Origin: UBA2040 sp041674745
GTDB taxonomy: Bacteria > Bacteroidota > Bacteroidia > Flavobacteriales_D > Crocinitomicaceae
Length of the DNA stretch: 64,000 nucleotides
Reading direction: 5' to 3'
Assembly (NCBI GenBank): GCA_041674745.1
Contig: JBAYVD010000010.1
Coordinates: forward strand, 1 to 64,000
Shown: positions 24,728-33,217 of the stretch, piece by piece
How the letters are laid out: each line of letters starts with the position of its first letter
How positions within the stretch are numbered: the stretch's first letter is position 1
Made by a program: the position numbers and the translations under genes
The notes under the pieces: model-generated
Told to the model about the DNA's origin: nothing
Database searches by the model: none
Seen by the model: the letters and a program-made list of their open reading frames with translations, nothing else

Positions 24728-27058
24728 ATGAAGAATAAATACGCCTTTTTCCTAATATTGTTAAGTTCTCTTGTTTTTTCGACTCCTTTGTATTCGCAAG
24801 GAATCGGATTCAAAGAAACACTGGCAAAGAGTCCCAACGACCCATTTACATTTTGTATTGATCATACAGACGCCAATATTGCCCTGCTGAATGCAGAAAA
24901 TATTAAAGTGAAATACTCTACCTTGAATTGGTTATTCATTACTTGCACAGCTTCTTGGATTCAGGAAAAAATGGAAGAGCAAAAATTGACCTCATTTCAT
25001 TTTGAATTTGCCCCGCCGCAGCTTTTAAATGATTCAATTCGTCAAACGTATTTTGTTAACCAAGTTCAACAAGGATTGGGCGGACTGCCCCAGGGATATA
25101 CAGGGAAAAATGTTCTTATTGGTTTCGTAGACACAGGAATTGATTACAACCACCCAGATTTCAAAGATACCAATGGTAAAACCCGTGTATTGCGCTATTG
25201 GGATCACTCAGCGAATGGTGCAAACCCGCCGATGCCTTACAATTATGGCCAAGAATGGGATAGTACTGACATCAACAATGGCAGCATTACCAGTATGGAC
25301 AGTCAAGCACATGGTACAACCGTGGCTGGATCTTCGGCTGGAAATGGATTGGCGAATGGTACGAACAAAGGCATGGCGCCCGATGCCAATATTGTAATCG
25401 TACATACCAACTTCAATTTACCCAATTGGACGCTAACGGTAGCGGATGCTTGTGATTACATTTTTAAAGTCGCAGACGAGTACCATATGCCAGCTGTAGT
25501 GAATTTATCGATTGGGTCTTACCTGGGTAGCCATGATGGGAATGATCCTGCTTCTGAAATTATGGAACAATTAATCGACGCTAAACCCGGCAGAATAATC
25601 ATCGGTGCTGCTGGAAACTCAGGCAGTTGGGGTAAATACCACTGCCATGGGAATGCAAGCTCGGATACCTCATTCGTATGGTTTAAAAACAATCCATCCG
25701 GACAACTGGGCGCCAACACCATTTATTTTGACTTTTGGTGTGATTCGGCTACGGCCAACACAATTGATTTTGCTTACGGTGCTGACAAAATCTCACCTAC
25801 CTACAAATTCCGTGGCAGAAATAGTTTTAGACAATTGAATAACAACATGGCTTTGTCTCCTATATACGATACAATATACAACAGCGTTGGCAATCGAATC
25901 GCAACTATAGAAAGTTACCGCGAATACGAAGGTCCTAATTTTCATATGGAATCCTACTTTTCACATGTAGATTCAACGAATTACAATTTTCGTTTGATGA
26001 CAAAAGGTTCCGGGCAATACGATCTTTGGAGTGGAACTACTTTGGGCTTAAATGAAATTGTTGCCAATATCCCAAATGCTTCTCAAATGCCGAGCATTGT
26101 TCATTATCAAATGCCGGATTCGCTTCAAACGATCGTCTCTAGCTGGAATTGCTCTGAGAAAATCATTTCTGTTGCCAATATTCACAACCGATTACATTAT
26201 ACCGATAAAAATGGAAATTTGTATACAGCTGTTTCGCCCACTTCAGGCATCATCAGTCCATCTTCTGCCAGAGGTCCAAACCGATTAGGTCTGACAAAAC
26301 CGGATATTTCAGCCGGCGGCGATGTTACACTTTCTGCTGGCCCTTTGGCGCTCTTGAGCAATCCAGCCAATAACGCATTGATCGAAATTGGTGGTTGGCA
26401 TGTAAGAAATGGCGGAACAAGCATGGCTTCACCCGTAGTCGCGGGAATTGCAGCCTTGTATTTGGAAAAATGCAACTATGGTACGTACAGCGAATTCAAA
26501 CAACTTTTGACAACGACAGCTTTTACCGATGGATTTACCGGTTCAGTGCCTAACAATGTTTACGGATATGGAAAAGTTCATGCTTTAAACTTATTGCTGC
26601 AAACAACGGTAGAGCCCATTCCTACCATCACGCAAGGAACGAATGTTTTGATTTCTAGCACCGCGGCAAATTACCAATGGGTAAAAAATGGAGTCGATTT
26701 GTTGAATGAAACGAATCAAACTTTAGCCGTCACTCCTCCCGATGGCGATTTTCAAGTGTACACGGTTAGTTCAGATGGTTGCGCTTCTATTTCCTCCCCT
26801 TTCTTTGCTGTTTTGGATTTAGATGAATTGAAAATAAATGACTTAGTCTTGTACCCAAATCCCACACAAAACAGTTTTATTATAAAATCCCAAGAAAATA
26901 TTCGTTCGATTCATGCTTTCGATGAATTAGGCAAGGAAATGCAATTGAATAAGAGCGAAAGCGGGATTTACAGTGTCGAAAAATGGAGCAAAGGCTTGTA
27001 TTTTCTAGAAATTCAAACAGAAAAACAATTATTTCAACTAAAATTGGTTGTTAAATAG
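24728..27058 (+). CDS. S8 subtilisin-like protease with T9SS sorting domain
   Basis: This 776-aa secreted subtilase has a signal peptide (1-24, ending PLYSQ) and the catalytic triad Asp135 (VDTGIDYNHPDF), His195 (HGTTVAG) and Ser565 (GGTSMASP). A region of about 370 residues lies between His and Ser, including a beta-rich insert at about 310-480 like those in Bacteroidota S8A peptidases. The C-terminus is a T9SS type A domain (YPNPTQNSF, about 705-776). It should degrade proteins at the cell surface. The frame opens at 24695, but ATG 24728 begins the signal peptide. It diverges from another subtilase gene 104 bp away. Confidence 0.92.
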   Translation: MKNKYAFFLILLSSLVFSTPLYSQGIGFKETLAKSPNDPFTFCIDHTDANIALLNAENIKVKYSTLNWLFITCTASWIQEKMEEQKLTSFHFEFAPPQLLNDSIRQTYFVNQVQQGLGGLPQGYTGKNVLIGFVDTGIDYNHPDFKDTNGKTRVLRYWDHSANGANPPMPYNYGQEWDSTDINNGSITSMDSQAHGTTVAGSSAGNGLANGTNKGMAPDANIVIVHTNFNLPNWTLTVADACDYIFKVADEYHMPAVVNLSIGSYLGSHDGNDPASEIMEQLIDAKPGRIIIGAAGNSGSWGKYHCHGNASSDTSFVWFKNNPSGQLGANTIYFDFWCDSATANTIDFAYGADKISPTYKFRGRNSFRQLNNNMALSPIYDTIYNSVGNRIATIESYREYEGPNFHMESYFSHVDSTNYNFRLMTKGSGQYDLWSGTTLGLNEIVANIPNASQMPSIVHYQMPDSLQTIVSSWNCSEKIISVANIHNRLHYTDKNGNLYTAVSPTSGIISPSSARGPNRLGLTKPDISAGGDVTLSAGPLALLSNPANNALIEIGGWHVRNGGTSMASPVVAGIAALYLEKCNYGTYSEFKQLLTTTAFTDGFTGSVPNNVYGYGKVHALNLLLQTTVEPIPTITQGTNVLISSTAANYQWVKNGVDLLNETNQTLAVTPPDGDFQVYTVSSDGCASISSPFFAVLDLDELKINDLVLYPNPTQNSFIIKSQENIRSIHAFDELGKEMQLNKSESGIYSVEKWSKGLYFLEIQTEKQLFQLKLVVK

Positions 27059-27078
27059 CGTTGGGGGAAAGATTTTTT

Positions 27079-27086
27079 TAATTTTG
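27079..27086 (+). promoter_or_regulatory. -7 box of the DUF5606 gene
   Basis: TAATTTTG matches TAnnTTTG, 23 bases before the ATG at 27110. A TTG lies 15 bases further upstream (27061-27063), a short spacing. Confidence 0.5.
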
Positions 27087-27109
27087 AACTCGAAAATATA
27101 AAAACAAGT

Positions 27110-27700
27110 ATGGTATTATCAGGTATTATTTCCATTTCAGGACGATCAGGACTTTACAAAGTGATTGCTCAAGGGAAAAACAACATCATTGTAGAATCGT
27201 TGGAAGACAAAAAACGTTTTCCCGCTTATTCCACGGATCGAATTTCAGCATTGGAAGACATTAGTATTTATACATACGAAGAAGACAAAGCTTTGCATTT
27301 GATTTTTGATGCGATTTATGAAAAAGAAGGTGGAAAACCATGTATTTCACACAAAGAAAGTGACAAAGACATGTCTACCTACTTGGAAAGTGTTTTACCT
27401 GATTTTGATAAAGAACGCGTTTATCCATCTGATATCAAGAAAATCTTCATGTGGTACAATTTGTTGCACAAAGCAGGTGAATTGAAATTAGAAGAAAAAG
27501 AAGAGAAACCGGCTAAGAAATCAGCGAAAAAAGAAACTGGAGCGGAGGCAGAAGAAAAACCAGAAGCGAAGAAAGCACCAAAAGCAAAAACGACAACCGC
27601 TGCAAAACCAAAAGCTATTGTAAAAGATAAACCCGCTTCAAAATCAACCGCTGGAAAAAAAGTAGTTGCTCCTAAGGTAGGAACAAGCAGAGGAAAATAA
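27110..27700 (+). CDS. DUF5606 protein with Lys/Ala-rich tail
   Basis: This 196-aa cytoplasmic protein has a DUF5606-like N-terminal domain (about 1-125; SGIISISGRSGLYKV, VESLEDKKRFPAYSTDRISALEDI), a family I know only from Bacteroidota and of unknown function. Residues about 125-196 are low complexity, built of KPAKKSAKK, KAPKAK and KPKAIV segments. They resemble a histone H1-like tail and could bind nucleic acid. The tail may be lineage-specific. The gene has its own promoter and terminator. Confidence 0.8.
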   Translation: MVLSGIISISGRSGLYKVIAQGKNNIIVESLEDKKRFPAYSTDRISALEDISIYTYEEDKALHLIFDAIYEKEGGKPCISHKESDKDMSTYLESVLPDFDKERVYPSDIKKIFMWYNLLHKAGELKLEEKEEKPAKKSAKKETGAEAEEKPEAKKAPKAKTTTAAKPKAIVKDKPASKSTAGKKVVAPKVGTSRGK

Positions 27701-27734
27701 GCAAAAGAAATATTCTCGTAAACATTCGAGGCTA

Positions 27735-27767
27735 AAAGTCGTCCCGCATTTACGAGACGACTTTTTT
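27735..27767 (+). terminator. Terminator of the DUF5606 gene
   Basis: AAAGTCGTC (27735-27743) pairs with GACGACTTT (27756-27764), followed by T's. The next ATG (27769) directly follows. Confidence 0.8.
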
Positions 27768-27768
27768 A

Positions 27769-29490
27769 ATGATAGACAATATGAAACTGACAAGAGAAAA
27801 GAGACAATTTGTTGAAGACAACTTACGGATAGAAAGCTGGGATACACTGCTACCCTATTTTGAAGATTTAGTGAATCGTCCAATTGAAAATCAAAACGAT
27901 CTCGCTACATGGTTAAAAGATAAAAGTGAATTGGAAGCCATTTTGGAAGAAGACATGGCATGGCGCTATATTCACATGACCATTGATACGACCAACGAGG
28001 ATTTTGCTGCTAAATATGCTTTTTTCGTCAATGAAATCATGCCCAAAGCGGCTCCCTACGATGATTTGCTCAATAAAAAATTGATGAATTCTCCCGGCCG
28101 AGAGGCATTGGAAAAAGAAGAAGCTTATTTCATCTATTTCCGTTCAGTTCAAAAAAGTATTGAGTTGTTTCGGGAAGAAAACATTCCTTTGGAAACGGAA
28201 ATTCAAACGAAAAGTTCGCAATATGGCACCATCTCTGCTGCTCAAAACATTGAGTGGGATGGGGAACAAATTACCATGCAGAAAGCTGCCAATTTATTGA
28301 AAAAGCAAGATGCGAAGATTCGCCAAGTGGCCTTTGAAAAAATGGCTGAGCGCCGCAATCAAGATGTGGACGCACTTGAAACGTTGTTTGACGAATTGAT
28401 TCAATTACGACACAAAGTGGCTGTAAATGCTGGATATGCCAACTTCCGAGATTACAAATTTGACGCACTAGGTCGATTCGATTATTCGAAAGAAGATTGT
28501 TTTGACTTTCATGCTTCCATTCGGGAACACATCGTTCCTATCGTTCGTAATTTGCAGAAAGAACATACGGACAAGCTCGGTCAAAAAACAATCAAACCGT
28601 GGGATACAGAAGTAGACCCGGATGGATTAGAACCTTTGGCACCCTTTGAAAAAGGAACCGAATTGCTAGAAAAAACAAAAACCATCTTCCACAAATTGGA
28701 TAGTTACTTTGGCAATTGTTTGCAAACCATGGACGAAATGCAGCACTTGGATTTGGATTCGAAATATGGAAAAGCACCGGGTGGCTACAATTATCCCTTG
28801 TATGAAATTGGCGTTCCTTTTATTTTCATGAATGCTGCCGGCGCTCAACGGGACGTTGTAACCATGATCCACGAAGGCGGGCACGCTGTGCATTCGTTCT
28901 TATCACGAGGACTAGAAATGACTTCCTTCAAAAATGTACCGTCAGAAGTAGCCGAATTGGCTTCAATGTCGATGGAATTGTTGTCGATGGAACACTGGGA
29001 CGTGTTTTATAACAATGCCGACGAATTAAAAAGAGCGAAAAAAGAACAACTAGTTGGCATTTTAAAGGTTTTACCTTGGATTGCTACCATCGACTCGTTT
29101 CAACACTGGATTTACACGAATCCAAATCACACAAGAGCTGAACGAAAAGATCAATGGGAAAAATTACAAGAAGAATACGGCAATCCATTCGTTGATTGGG
29201 ATGGATTTGAAGAAAATCGAGCGTACGCATGGCACAGACAACTCCACTTGTTCGAAGTTCCCTTTTACTACATCGAATACGGAATTGCACAACTGGGTGC
29301 ATTAGGCGTTTGGAAAAACAGCTTAGAAGACAAAACGAAAGCGTTGGGAGAATATAAAGCGGCGCTTGCTTTGGGCTACACGAAAGACATCCCAAGTATT
29401 TACTCGAAAGCCAACCTTTCCTTTGATTTTAGCAGTGAAAATGTACTGAAATTGGCACGATTTACCAACGAGGAACTTTTAAAACTTTAA
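27769..29490 (+). CDS. M3 family oligoendopeptidase (PepF-like)
   Basis: This 573-aa cytoplasmic zinc metallopeptidase is of the M3B oligoendopeptidase type, which degrades short peptides. The HExxH motif is HEGGH (residues about 368-372), with the third zinc ligand in SEVAELASMSMELL about 25 residues on. ATG 27769 and ATG 27781 are both possible starts; the second (MKLTREKRQFV) fits the family better and lies farther from the preceding terminator. It has no signal peptide. Together with the S46 and S8 peptidases it fits a peptide-using lifestyle. Confidence 0.92.
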   Translation: MIDNMKLTREKRQFVEDNLRIESWDTLLPYFEDLVNRPIENQNDLATWLKDKSELEAILEEDMAWRYIHMTIDTTNEDFAAKYAFFVNEIMPKAAPYDDLLNKKLMNSPGREALEKEEAYFIYFRSVQKSIELFREENIPLETEIQTKSSQYGTISAAQNIEWDGEQITMQKAANLLKKQDAKIRQVAFEKMAERRNQDVDALETLFDELIQLRHKVAVNAGYANFRDYKFDALGRFDYSKEDCFDFHASIREHIVPIVRNLQKEHTDKLGQKTIKPWDTEVDPDGLEPLAPFEKGTELLEKTKTIFHKLDSYFGNCLQTMDEMQHLDLDSKYGKAPGGYNYPLYEIGVPFIFMNAAGAQRDVVTMIHEGGHAVHSFLSRGLEMTSFKNVPSEVAELASMSMELLSMEHWDVFYNNADELKRAKKEQLVGILKVLPWIATIDSFQHWIYTNPNHTRAERKDQWEKLQEEYGNPFVDWDGFEENRAYAWHRQLHLFEVPFYYIEYGIAQLGALGVWKNSLEDKTKALGEYKAALALGYTKDIPSIYSKANLSFDFSSENVLKLARFTNEELLKL

Positions 29491-29541
29491 AGAAAAGAAA
29501 TCCAAAGTCAGTTTTTATTCGTATTTTACGGTAAACTCTCC

Positions 29542-30075
29542 ATGATGAAAAAACTCATTTTATTTAGTTTGTTAATCGTTGTAGCTTTGTTTTCATGCAA
29601 AAAACTCAACAAACTCACTCAATTTAATTTAACCTATGACGAGAGTATTACCATTCCTTCAAATTCGGCGATAAATCTGCCATTTGTGATTCAAACTCCG
29701 GACATGACGACCAATTCAGAGTCAACTTTCGAAGTCAATGACACGCGGAAAGATTTGATTCAAGAAATTAAATTGACACAAATGGTATTAACCGTCAATA
29801 CGCCCGCCAGTGGAAATTATAATTTTTTAAAAGACATCATTCTGTACATCAATGCAGATGGTTTGGACGAAGTGAAACTAGCGTGGCAAGAAAACATCCC
29901 CAATGACAGTGCAAAGCAACTGACCTTAAACGTATCCAATGCGGATATCAAAGAATTCATCAAAAAAGATAAATTCAACCTACGTGTGGTCACGACTACC
30001 GATGAAGTCATCACGACAGATTACAAAATTGATTTGCATTATGTTCTTTTTGTAGATGCCAAATTGAAAAAGTAA
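29542..30075 (+). CDS. Putative lipoprotein, unknown
   Basis: This 177-aa protein has a lipoprotein signal peptide with lipobox ALFSC (Cys20 from ATG 29542; ATG 29545 is the alternative). The mature part looks mostly beta-structured: alternating hydrophobic strands such as IPSNSAINLPFVIQTP and YKIDLHYVLFVDAKL, with no catalytic motif. I do not recognise the family. It precedes a T9SS-secreted protein on the same strand, 63 bp away, and may be cotranscribed with it. Confidence 0.7.
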   Translation: MMKKLILFSLLIVVALFSCKKLNKLTQFNLTYDESITIPSNSAINLPFVIQTPDMTTNSESTFEVNDTRKDLIQEIKLTQMVLTVNTPASGNYNFLKDIILYINADGLDEVKLAWQENIPNDSAKQLTLNVSNADIKEFIKKDKFNLRVVTTTDEVITTDYKIDLHYVLFVDAKLKK

Positions 30076-30138
30076 ATTGTTTCTCAACCTTCCAATGATT
30101 TGAATCGTTTCCGTTGTAGAAACCGAAATGAAATTATT

Positions 30139-31674
30139 ATGAAGAGACAACTATTCACGAGTGCACTATTTCTAATTCCGAGCATTTTCATCGCTCAAAA
30201 CACGTACAATAAAGTGGTCCACGATTCCACTTTTCAGACTATTTTGGCCAATGCTACATTTTTGAATGAAAACGGCGAACTCTTTGTGTCTGGGAATATT
30301 CATTCCAACGAATCGCATGTGTCAAAATTCGATACAGCGGGCAATGTTATTTGGTCGAAAACATTTGAAAACAGCGACATCAGCTATTATACGAATAACC
30401 AATACAGTGAATGGAGTCAAATCGATAACTTTCTGAAATTACAAGACAGCACCTATCTTTTAACTCGAAATGTGGTCGCTCAAAGCACCAATTTGAATCA
30501 AACCTATCTGGTAAAATTTGACGAAAACGGCGCATTGAATTGGTCGAAACACATTCATCAAAACAACGCCTCCAATCATTTAAAATCTTTCACTTTAGAA
30601 ATGAACAACGGTAAATTACTCCATGTTAATTCGGTAGATGGAAGTAATGAATTGGCTATTCTACGTTTCACAACGGCGGGAATGTTGGAAGTCAACATTT
30701 CCCTTTCAAATTCAGAGGAAACAAAACCCGTGGCGTTTATAAAAGACACTAATTCAGCTTACATTATTTCATCGAACTATCTTTTAAATGCAACATACAT
30801 CATTCATATCGATGAAATGGGCGCATTGATCGATTCCAAAAAAATCGCTGATTTTACCGCTTTTGATGGAATTGTTTCGGGGGGAAATCTCCATTTAATC
30901 GGGACTAAAAATGGTTACGAAAGGTCATTAGCCACTTTCCAATATGACTCAACAACCATCAATTTCACAGACGGTTTATATCAAGCTGATAATTGCAAAT
31001 TACGATGCTTCAATAATCGCCTTTATTTGATTAGCTCCATAATGAATTTCGGCTCTGCCCTGACCTGTGATTTGATGACGAACACTTGGAAAGAAGTCAG
31101 TTTTCACTCTGGCGTTGTTGATCTGCACGAGTATGACAGTATTCGACTGCTGTCCATAGGAAACGGTCCTCAATTTGGAATAAAAGCGCACTACGAACCC
31201 CAGTTTGGTATCAGTTTATTCGATTCAAACTCACTAACCTGGACCTGTAATAATGGCTTTTATCCTTTTTTCCCAACTGGACAATCCAGTGATACCCTTC
31301 AATTAACAAATTTCTCCAACGTGAGTGCTGCGCCTTTTATTCTAGGCTCCCTTTCCTTGGCTTGGACGGATGCTTTGCTCGCTCAAAATGACGGCTGTGT
31401 TGAGTTCGTTAGCGGTTTGGATGAAAATTCTCCCATGAATCAGGTGCAGATTTCACCAAATCCAGCTTCTGAATCTTTTTTAATTGAATTCACCGAACCA
31501 ATCCATGCCAATTTTCAAATCTGTTCAATGAATGGTCAAATTGTTTCGACTGATTCAATCGATGGATTTTCAAAAATAATCCAAATTTCTCAGTTCGAAA
31601 GTGGCATGTATTACATGCTTTTTAGAGAGAAAAATGGGGCTGTTTTCAGCAAAAAAATAGTGATTCAGCACTGA
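30139..31674 (+). CDS. Secreted protein with T9SS sorting domain, unknown
   Basis: This 511-aa protein has a signal peptide (1-19, ending FIAQ), a long beta-rich body and a T9SS type A C-terminal domain (ISPNPASESFLIEF, about 435-511). The body has propeller-like strands such as SKFDTAGNVIWSKTF, KFDENGALNWSKHI and HIDEMGALIDSKKI. These F/WD-x-x-G-x-x-x-W-S-K repeats are common in Bacteroidota surface proteins. No enzymatic motif is seen. The frame begins at 30100, but ATG 30139 starts the signal peptide. Confidence 0.8.
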   Translation: MKRQLFTSALFLIPSIFIAQNTYNKVVHDSTFQTILANATFLNENGELFVSGNIHSNESHVSKFDTAGNVIWSKTFENSDISYYTNNQYSEWSQIDNFLKLQDSTYLLTRNVVAQSTNLNQTYLVKFDENGALNWSKHIHQNNASNHLKSFTLEMNNGKLLHVNSVDGSNELAILRFTTAGMLEVNISLSNSEETKPVAFIKDTNSAYIISSNYLLNATYIIHIDEMGALIDSKKIADFTAFDGIVSGGNLHLIGTKNGYERSLATFQYDSTTINFTDGLYQADNCKLRCFNNRLYLISSIMNFGSALTCDLMTNTWKEVSFHSGVVDLHEYDSIRLLSIGNGPQFGIKAHYEPQFGISLFDSNSLTWTCNNGFYPFFPTGQSSDTLQLTNFSNVSAAPFILGSLSLAWTDALLAQNDGCVEFVSGLDENSPMNQVQISPNPASESFLIEFTEPIHANFQICSMNGQIVSTDSIDGFSKIIQISQFESGMYYMLFREKNGAVFSKKIVIQH

Positions 31675-31763
31675 GGAAAATGGAGAAAATACAATTCGTC
31701 TTCTCTATTCAAACCCGATTATTTACATCAAGTAAAAAAGGTAGACTTTAAAATTGTTTAAAC

Positions 31764-31797
31764 AAAAAAAATCCATCAAGTTTTGATGGATTTTTTT
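31764..31797. terminator. Bidirectional terminator between the T9SS gene and tRNA-Met
   Basis: A-run, ATCCATCAA, short loop, TTGATGGAT, T-run. The flanking A and T runs allow termination of both the plus-strand gene and the minus-strand tRNA. Confidence 0.85.
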
Positions 31798-31798
31798 G

Positions 31799-31872
31799 TA
31801 GCGAGAGGGAGATTTGAACTCCCGACCTCCGGGTTATGAATCCGGCGCTCTAACCAACTGAGCTACCTCGCC
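31799..31872 (-). tRNA. tRNA-Met (anticodon CAT)
   Basis: The minus strand folds as a cloverleaf. The acceptor begins GGCGAGG and pairs with TCTCGCT through G-U pairs at both ends. The D arm is AGCTCAGTTGGTTAGAGC. The anticodon loop TTCATAA closes a CCGG/CCGG stem, with an A-C mismatch next to the loop. The T arm is GGGAG-TTCAAAT-CTCCC. CCA is not encoded. The C31-free stem and lack of C-A at the acceptor favour elongator Met over initiator; a lysidine-modified tRNA-Ile(CAT) is not fully excluded. Confidence 0.9.
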
Positions 31873-31953
31873 ATGCCTATTTCGGGGTGCAAATATAATA
31901 GTTTTTTCATTTTTATTTCACTCCGAACAGAATTTTTTTGACTAAATAATCGA

Positions 31954-32703
31954 TTAAGATCGATCTGCCTCGTACAAAACTTTTGTATAATGCTTCAAGC
32001 TTCTAAAAATCAAAGAAATACTCAACGCAATAACTAAGACGATTGTATAGTCTGTTTTCCATTGCAACTTGTCATCTGCGAAATAATTTCTTAGAATATC
32101 AACAAATAAGAATCCAATGATGGTAGCCGTAATCCCAGAATATTCTCGTCGAAGGATTGTTTTCATAGAAAAAGGAATCTCCCCTTTTTGGTAGTTTTTC
32201 AAACTTGGCCAAAACGGAGGAACAGTCATGGACCAATTTACATATGACTCGCCAAACTTTCTTTCCAAAAAACGTTCTTCTGCAAACATGATTCTTTCGT
32301 AGTACAACCAAAAAAGCAAGGAAACCAAAATTACATACCAAAAGTTGAATGTATACATGACAATTCCAATCCACATGAAATAGTTCCCCAAATAAAGCGG
32401 GTGACGAACAGCTGAGTAAATGCCTTTTGTGTTCAAAGCCTCTGCTACTTGTTCTTTGGTATTTCTACCAGAAGTGTTCTTGTTGCTTGTACCTATCGCT
32501 ATCCCTCTGATTCCCTGACCGATTAAAGAAACTAACGAACAAATTATCAACAGCGGACAAAACAAATCATCATTTCTATCAAGAAATTGATAATCAGTGA
32601 AATAAACCACTGGAATGGCCATTAAAAATAAGATTACAGGTATCTGACCTCTGTATTTAAACAAGAGATTACCGTTTTTTTCAAAAGAATGAACTAGAGC
32701 CAT
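31954..32703 (-). CDS. Isoprenylcysteine methyltransferase-like membrane methyltransferase
   Basis: This 249-aa protein has about five membrane segments and the ICMT/PEMT-type SAM site: GIYSAVRHPLYLGNYFMWIG (about residues 94-113), then an ERFLERKFGESYVNW motif (about 140-155). Bacterial members methylate lipids or other small hydrophobic substrates; the substrate here is unknown. Two further C-terminal membrane segments (about 190-240) extend it beyond the minimal family. It is a single gene, convergent with the tRNA region and divergent from the START-like gene. Confidence 0.78.
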   Translation of the reverse strand: MALVHSFEKNGNLLFKYRGQIPVILFLMAIPVVYFTDYQFLDRNDDLFCPLLIICSLVSLIGQGIRGIAIGTSNKNTSGRNTKEQVAEALNTKGIYSAVRHPLYLGNYFMWIGIVMYTFNFWYVILVSLLFWLYYERIMFAEERFLERKFGESYVNWSMTVPPFWPSLKNYQKGEIPFSMKTILRREYSGITATIIGFLFVDILRNYFADDKLQWKTDYTIVLVIALSISLIFRSLKHYTKVLYEADRS

Positions 32704-32763
32704 TGAAAAGATTTAAGTATATTTCCGAATTAGTTGCGAAGTTATAATTAATTAATAAACTAC

Positions 32764-33153
32764 ATGTCCGAGAAAAAGAAATTTGAACTCGAATTCTTAC
32801 TGCACACCTCTCCAAAAGTTTTAGAAAACATGCTTTTCACCCCAAGTGGGCTGAGCGAATGGTTTGCTGATGACGTAAACATTAATGATGATATTTATAC
32901 TTTCTTTTGGGATGGAAGCGAAGAAGATGCTCGATTATTGACCAAAAGAAATGGTGAGAAAATAAAATGGCAAAAAATCGTAGACGAAAAAGCAGGTCTC
33001 GATACGTATTTTCAATTTCAATTTGAGGTAGATCCAATGACGAAAGCGGTTGTTCTAAAAGTGACCGATTTTGAAGAAGATGAAGGTTCGAACGAAGGAA
33101 AAGAGCTTTGGGAGTCACTCATCGGAGAGTTAAAACGTATTCTTGGCGCATAA
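32764..33153 (+). CDS. START-like (SRPBCC) domain protein
   Basis: This 129-aa small cytoplasmic protein has the SRPBCC/AHSA1 helix-grip fold, recognised from FELEFLLHTSPKVLENMLFTPSGLSEWFADDV and the WESLIGELKRILG C-terminal helix. It is acidic. The START-like form is widespread in Bacteroidota, with no known function; a lipid or hydrophobic ligand pocket is expected. The start is supported by a conserved N-terminus. It lies 64 bp upstream of lptF, which has its own promoter. Confidence 0.82.
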   Translation: MSEKKKFELEFLLHTSPKVLENMLFTPSGLSEWFADDVNINDDIYTFFWDGSEEDARLLTKRNGEKIKWQKIVDEKAGLDTYFQFQFEVDPMTKAVVLKVTDFEEDEGSNEGKELWESLIGELKRILGA

Positions 33154-33177
33154 ATTTGTCCTTCATCCGTTCTAAGC

Positions 33178-33210
33178 TTGACAATTCTTCCTTTTCAATA
33201 ACTATCTTTG
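33178..33210 (+). promoter_or_regulatory. Promoter of the lptF-like gene, adjacent to the start codon
   Basis: TTGACAA (33178-33184) and TATCTTTG (33203-33210) make a good Bacteroidota promoter, with 22 bases between TTG and TA. The ATG at 33218 is only 7 bases after the -7 box, so the mRNA is likely leaderless or nearly so. Confidence 0.6.
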
Positions 33211-33217
33211 CTGGCAC

